Assembly: GCF_016907775.1 (NCBI RefSeq)
Contig: NZ_JAFBCO010000001.1
Location: forward strand, 1,674,001-1,738,000
Direction: 5' to 3'
Source of the DNA: Pseudoglutamicibacter cumminsii
Lineage (GTDB): Bacteria > Actinomycetota > Actinomycetes > Actinomycetales > Micrococcaceae
DNA: 64,000 nucleotides
The stretch's first letter is position 1. Every line of letters begins with the position of its first letter. The notes beneath the pieces are model-generated. The model saw only the letters and a list, made by a program, of their open reading frames with translations, searched no databases and was not told the DNA's origin. Shown piece after piece: positions 63,582 through 64,000 of the stretch. A program made the translations under genes and the position numbers.

Positions 63582-63995
63582 CTAAACGGGCTTTTGAACC
63601 AAGCAGATCGAATTGATGCAATAACGCTGATCCGTTGGAGTGTCGAACCCCTCGCCTTCAAAAACGTGCCCCAGGTGCGAATCACAGTTCGCGCAACGCA
63701 CCTCAACACGGCGCATACCCAACGAGTTGTCGACCAAGTAACGGATCGCATCGGAATTCTCCGGCGCATAAAACGCGGGCCAGCCGCAGCGGGCATCAAA
63801 CTTCGTGTCCGAAGAAAACAGCTCCGCACCGCAGGCACGGCACGCATACACCGCATCGGTCGTGTCATTCGTGTAAGCGCCCGTGCCCGGACGCTCCGTG
63901 CCGGCCTGACGCAACACGGCATACTCTTCAGGGCTCAACTGCTCACGCCACGCGGCGTCACCGCGGCCCAGCGGATCTTCAACAGGAGAATGCAT
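63582..63995 (-). CDS. msrB: Peptide-methionine (R)-S-oxide reductase MsrB
   Basis: MsrB reduces the R-sulfoxide of methionine in oxidised proteins. The 137-aa enzyme has the catalytic Cys in QRYCINSICL, two zinc CxxC pairs (YACRACGAEL and VRCANCDSHLGHVF) and the substrate segment FDARCGWPAFYAP. The gene seems complete; its ATG at 63995 is 5 bp from the window edge, so its promoter lies outside. Confidence 0.93.
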   Translation of the reverse strand: MHSPVEDPLGRGDAAWREQLSPEEYAVLRQAGTERPGTGAYTNDTTDAVYACRACGAELFSSDTKFDARCGWPAFYAPENSDAIRYLVDNSLGMRRVEVRCANCDSHLGHVFEGEGFDTPTDQRYCINSICLVQKPV

Positions 63996-64000
63996 GTATC

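Overview
The window is a high-GC actinobacterial chromosome segment, most likely from the Micrococcales and probably the Micrococcaceae. The evidence is a mycothione reductase (mycothiol user), a WhiB1-type iron-sulfur regulator, the OdhI/GarA - FtsR - DUF151 - MerR cluster in the order known from Mycobacterium and Corynebacterium, a fused cytidylate kinase-Der GTPase, and a PASTA kinase beside class II DAHP synthase. The genus cannot be fixed from the sequence alone.

Layout. 0-9.5 kb is conserved core: scpB (partial), rluB, tyrA, cmk-der, argG, a LysP-type permease and two lipoproteins. A tRNA-Pro(GGG) with a strong terminator at 9.63-9.76 kb opens an accessory stretch of about 9.7-19.5 kb. 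This stretch holds an HTH-DUF3887 regulator with a double operator, small membrane and secreted proteins, a 356-bp gene duplication, a GT87 membrane glycosyltransferase whose best start codon appears mutated, two IS256-family elements in opposite orientation and a NarL-type two-component system. 19.5-43 kb is again core-like: an MFS exporter, a VOC protein, ogt, ddh with FHA and SseB-like genes, odhI-ftsR-DUF151-MerR, an orphan ParA, pyc with a structured leader, mtr, an acyl-CoA synthetase, an esterase, aroG, a nucleoside phosphorylase, a PASTA kinase and whiB1.

43.3-53.4 kb is the most interesting region. A 1246-codon FHA-transmembrane-FtsK/EssC-like ATPase gene on the minus strand is cut by a third identical copy of the IS. 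It is divergent from a seven-gene Tad/Flp pilus operon (tadA, tadB, tadC, pilin-like, tadE, tadE-like, tadG-like). The shared promoter region carries two perfect DnaA boxes in inverted orientation plus two weaker ones. After prfB come a MacB-type ABC exporter divergent from a second NarL-type two-component system, a Rieske protein, a FadB-type beta-oxidation protein, RNase D, a DUF3000 protein and msrB.

Three themes run through the window. First, the three 1444-bp IS copies encode identical transposases and keep perfect 8-bp target duplications, so they moved recently; one of them has a clearly predictable effect, splitting the FHA/FtsK gene in a way that precise excision would repair. Second, many genes have a TANNNT hexamer ending 6-7 nt before the start codon and no Shine-Dalgarno sequence, pointing to widespread leaderless transcription. 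Third, at four gene ends the last codons plus the stop codon are duplicated as short direct repeats just downstream.
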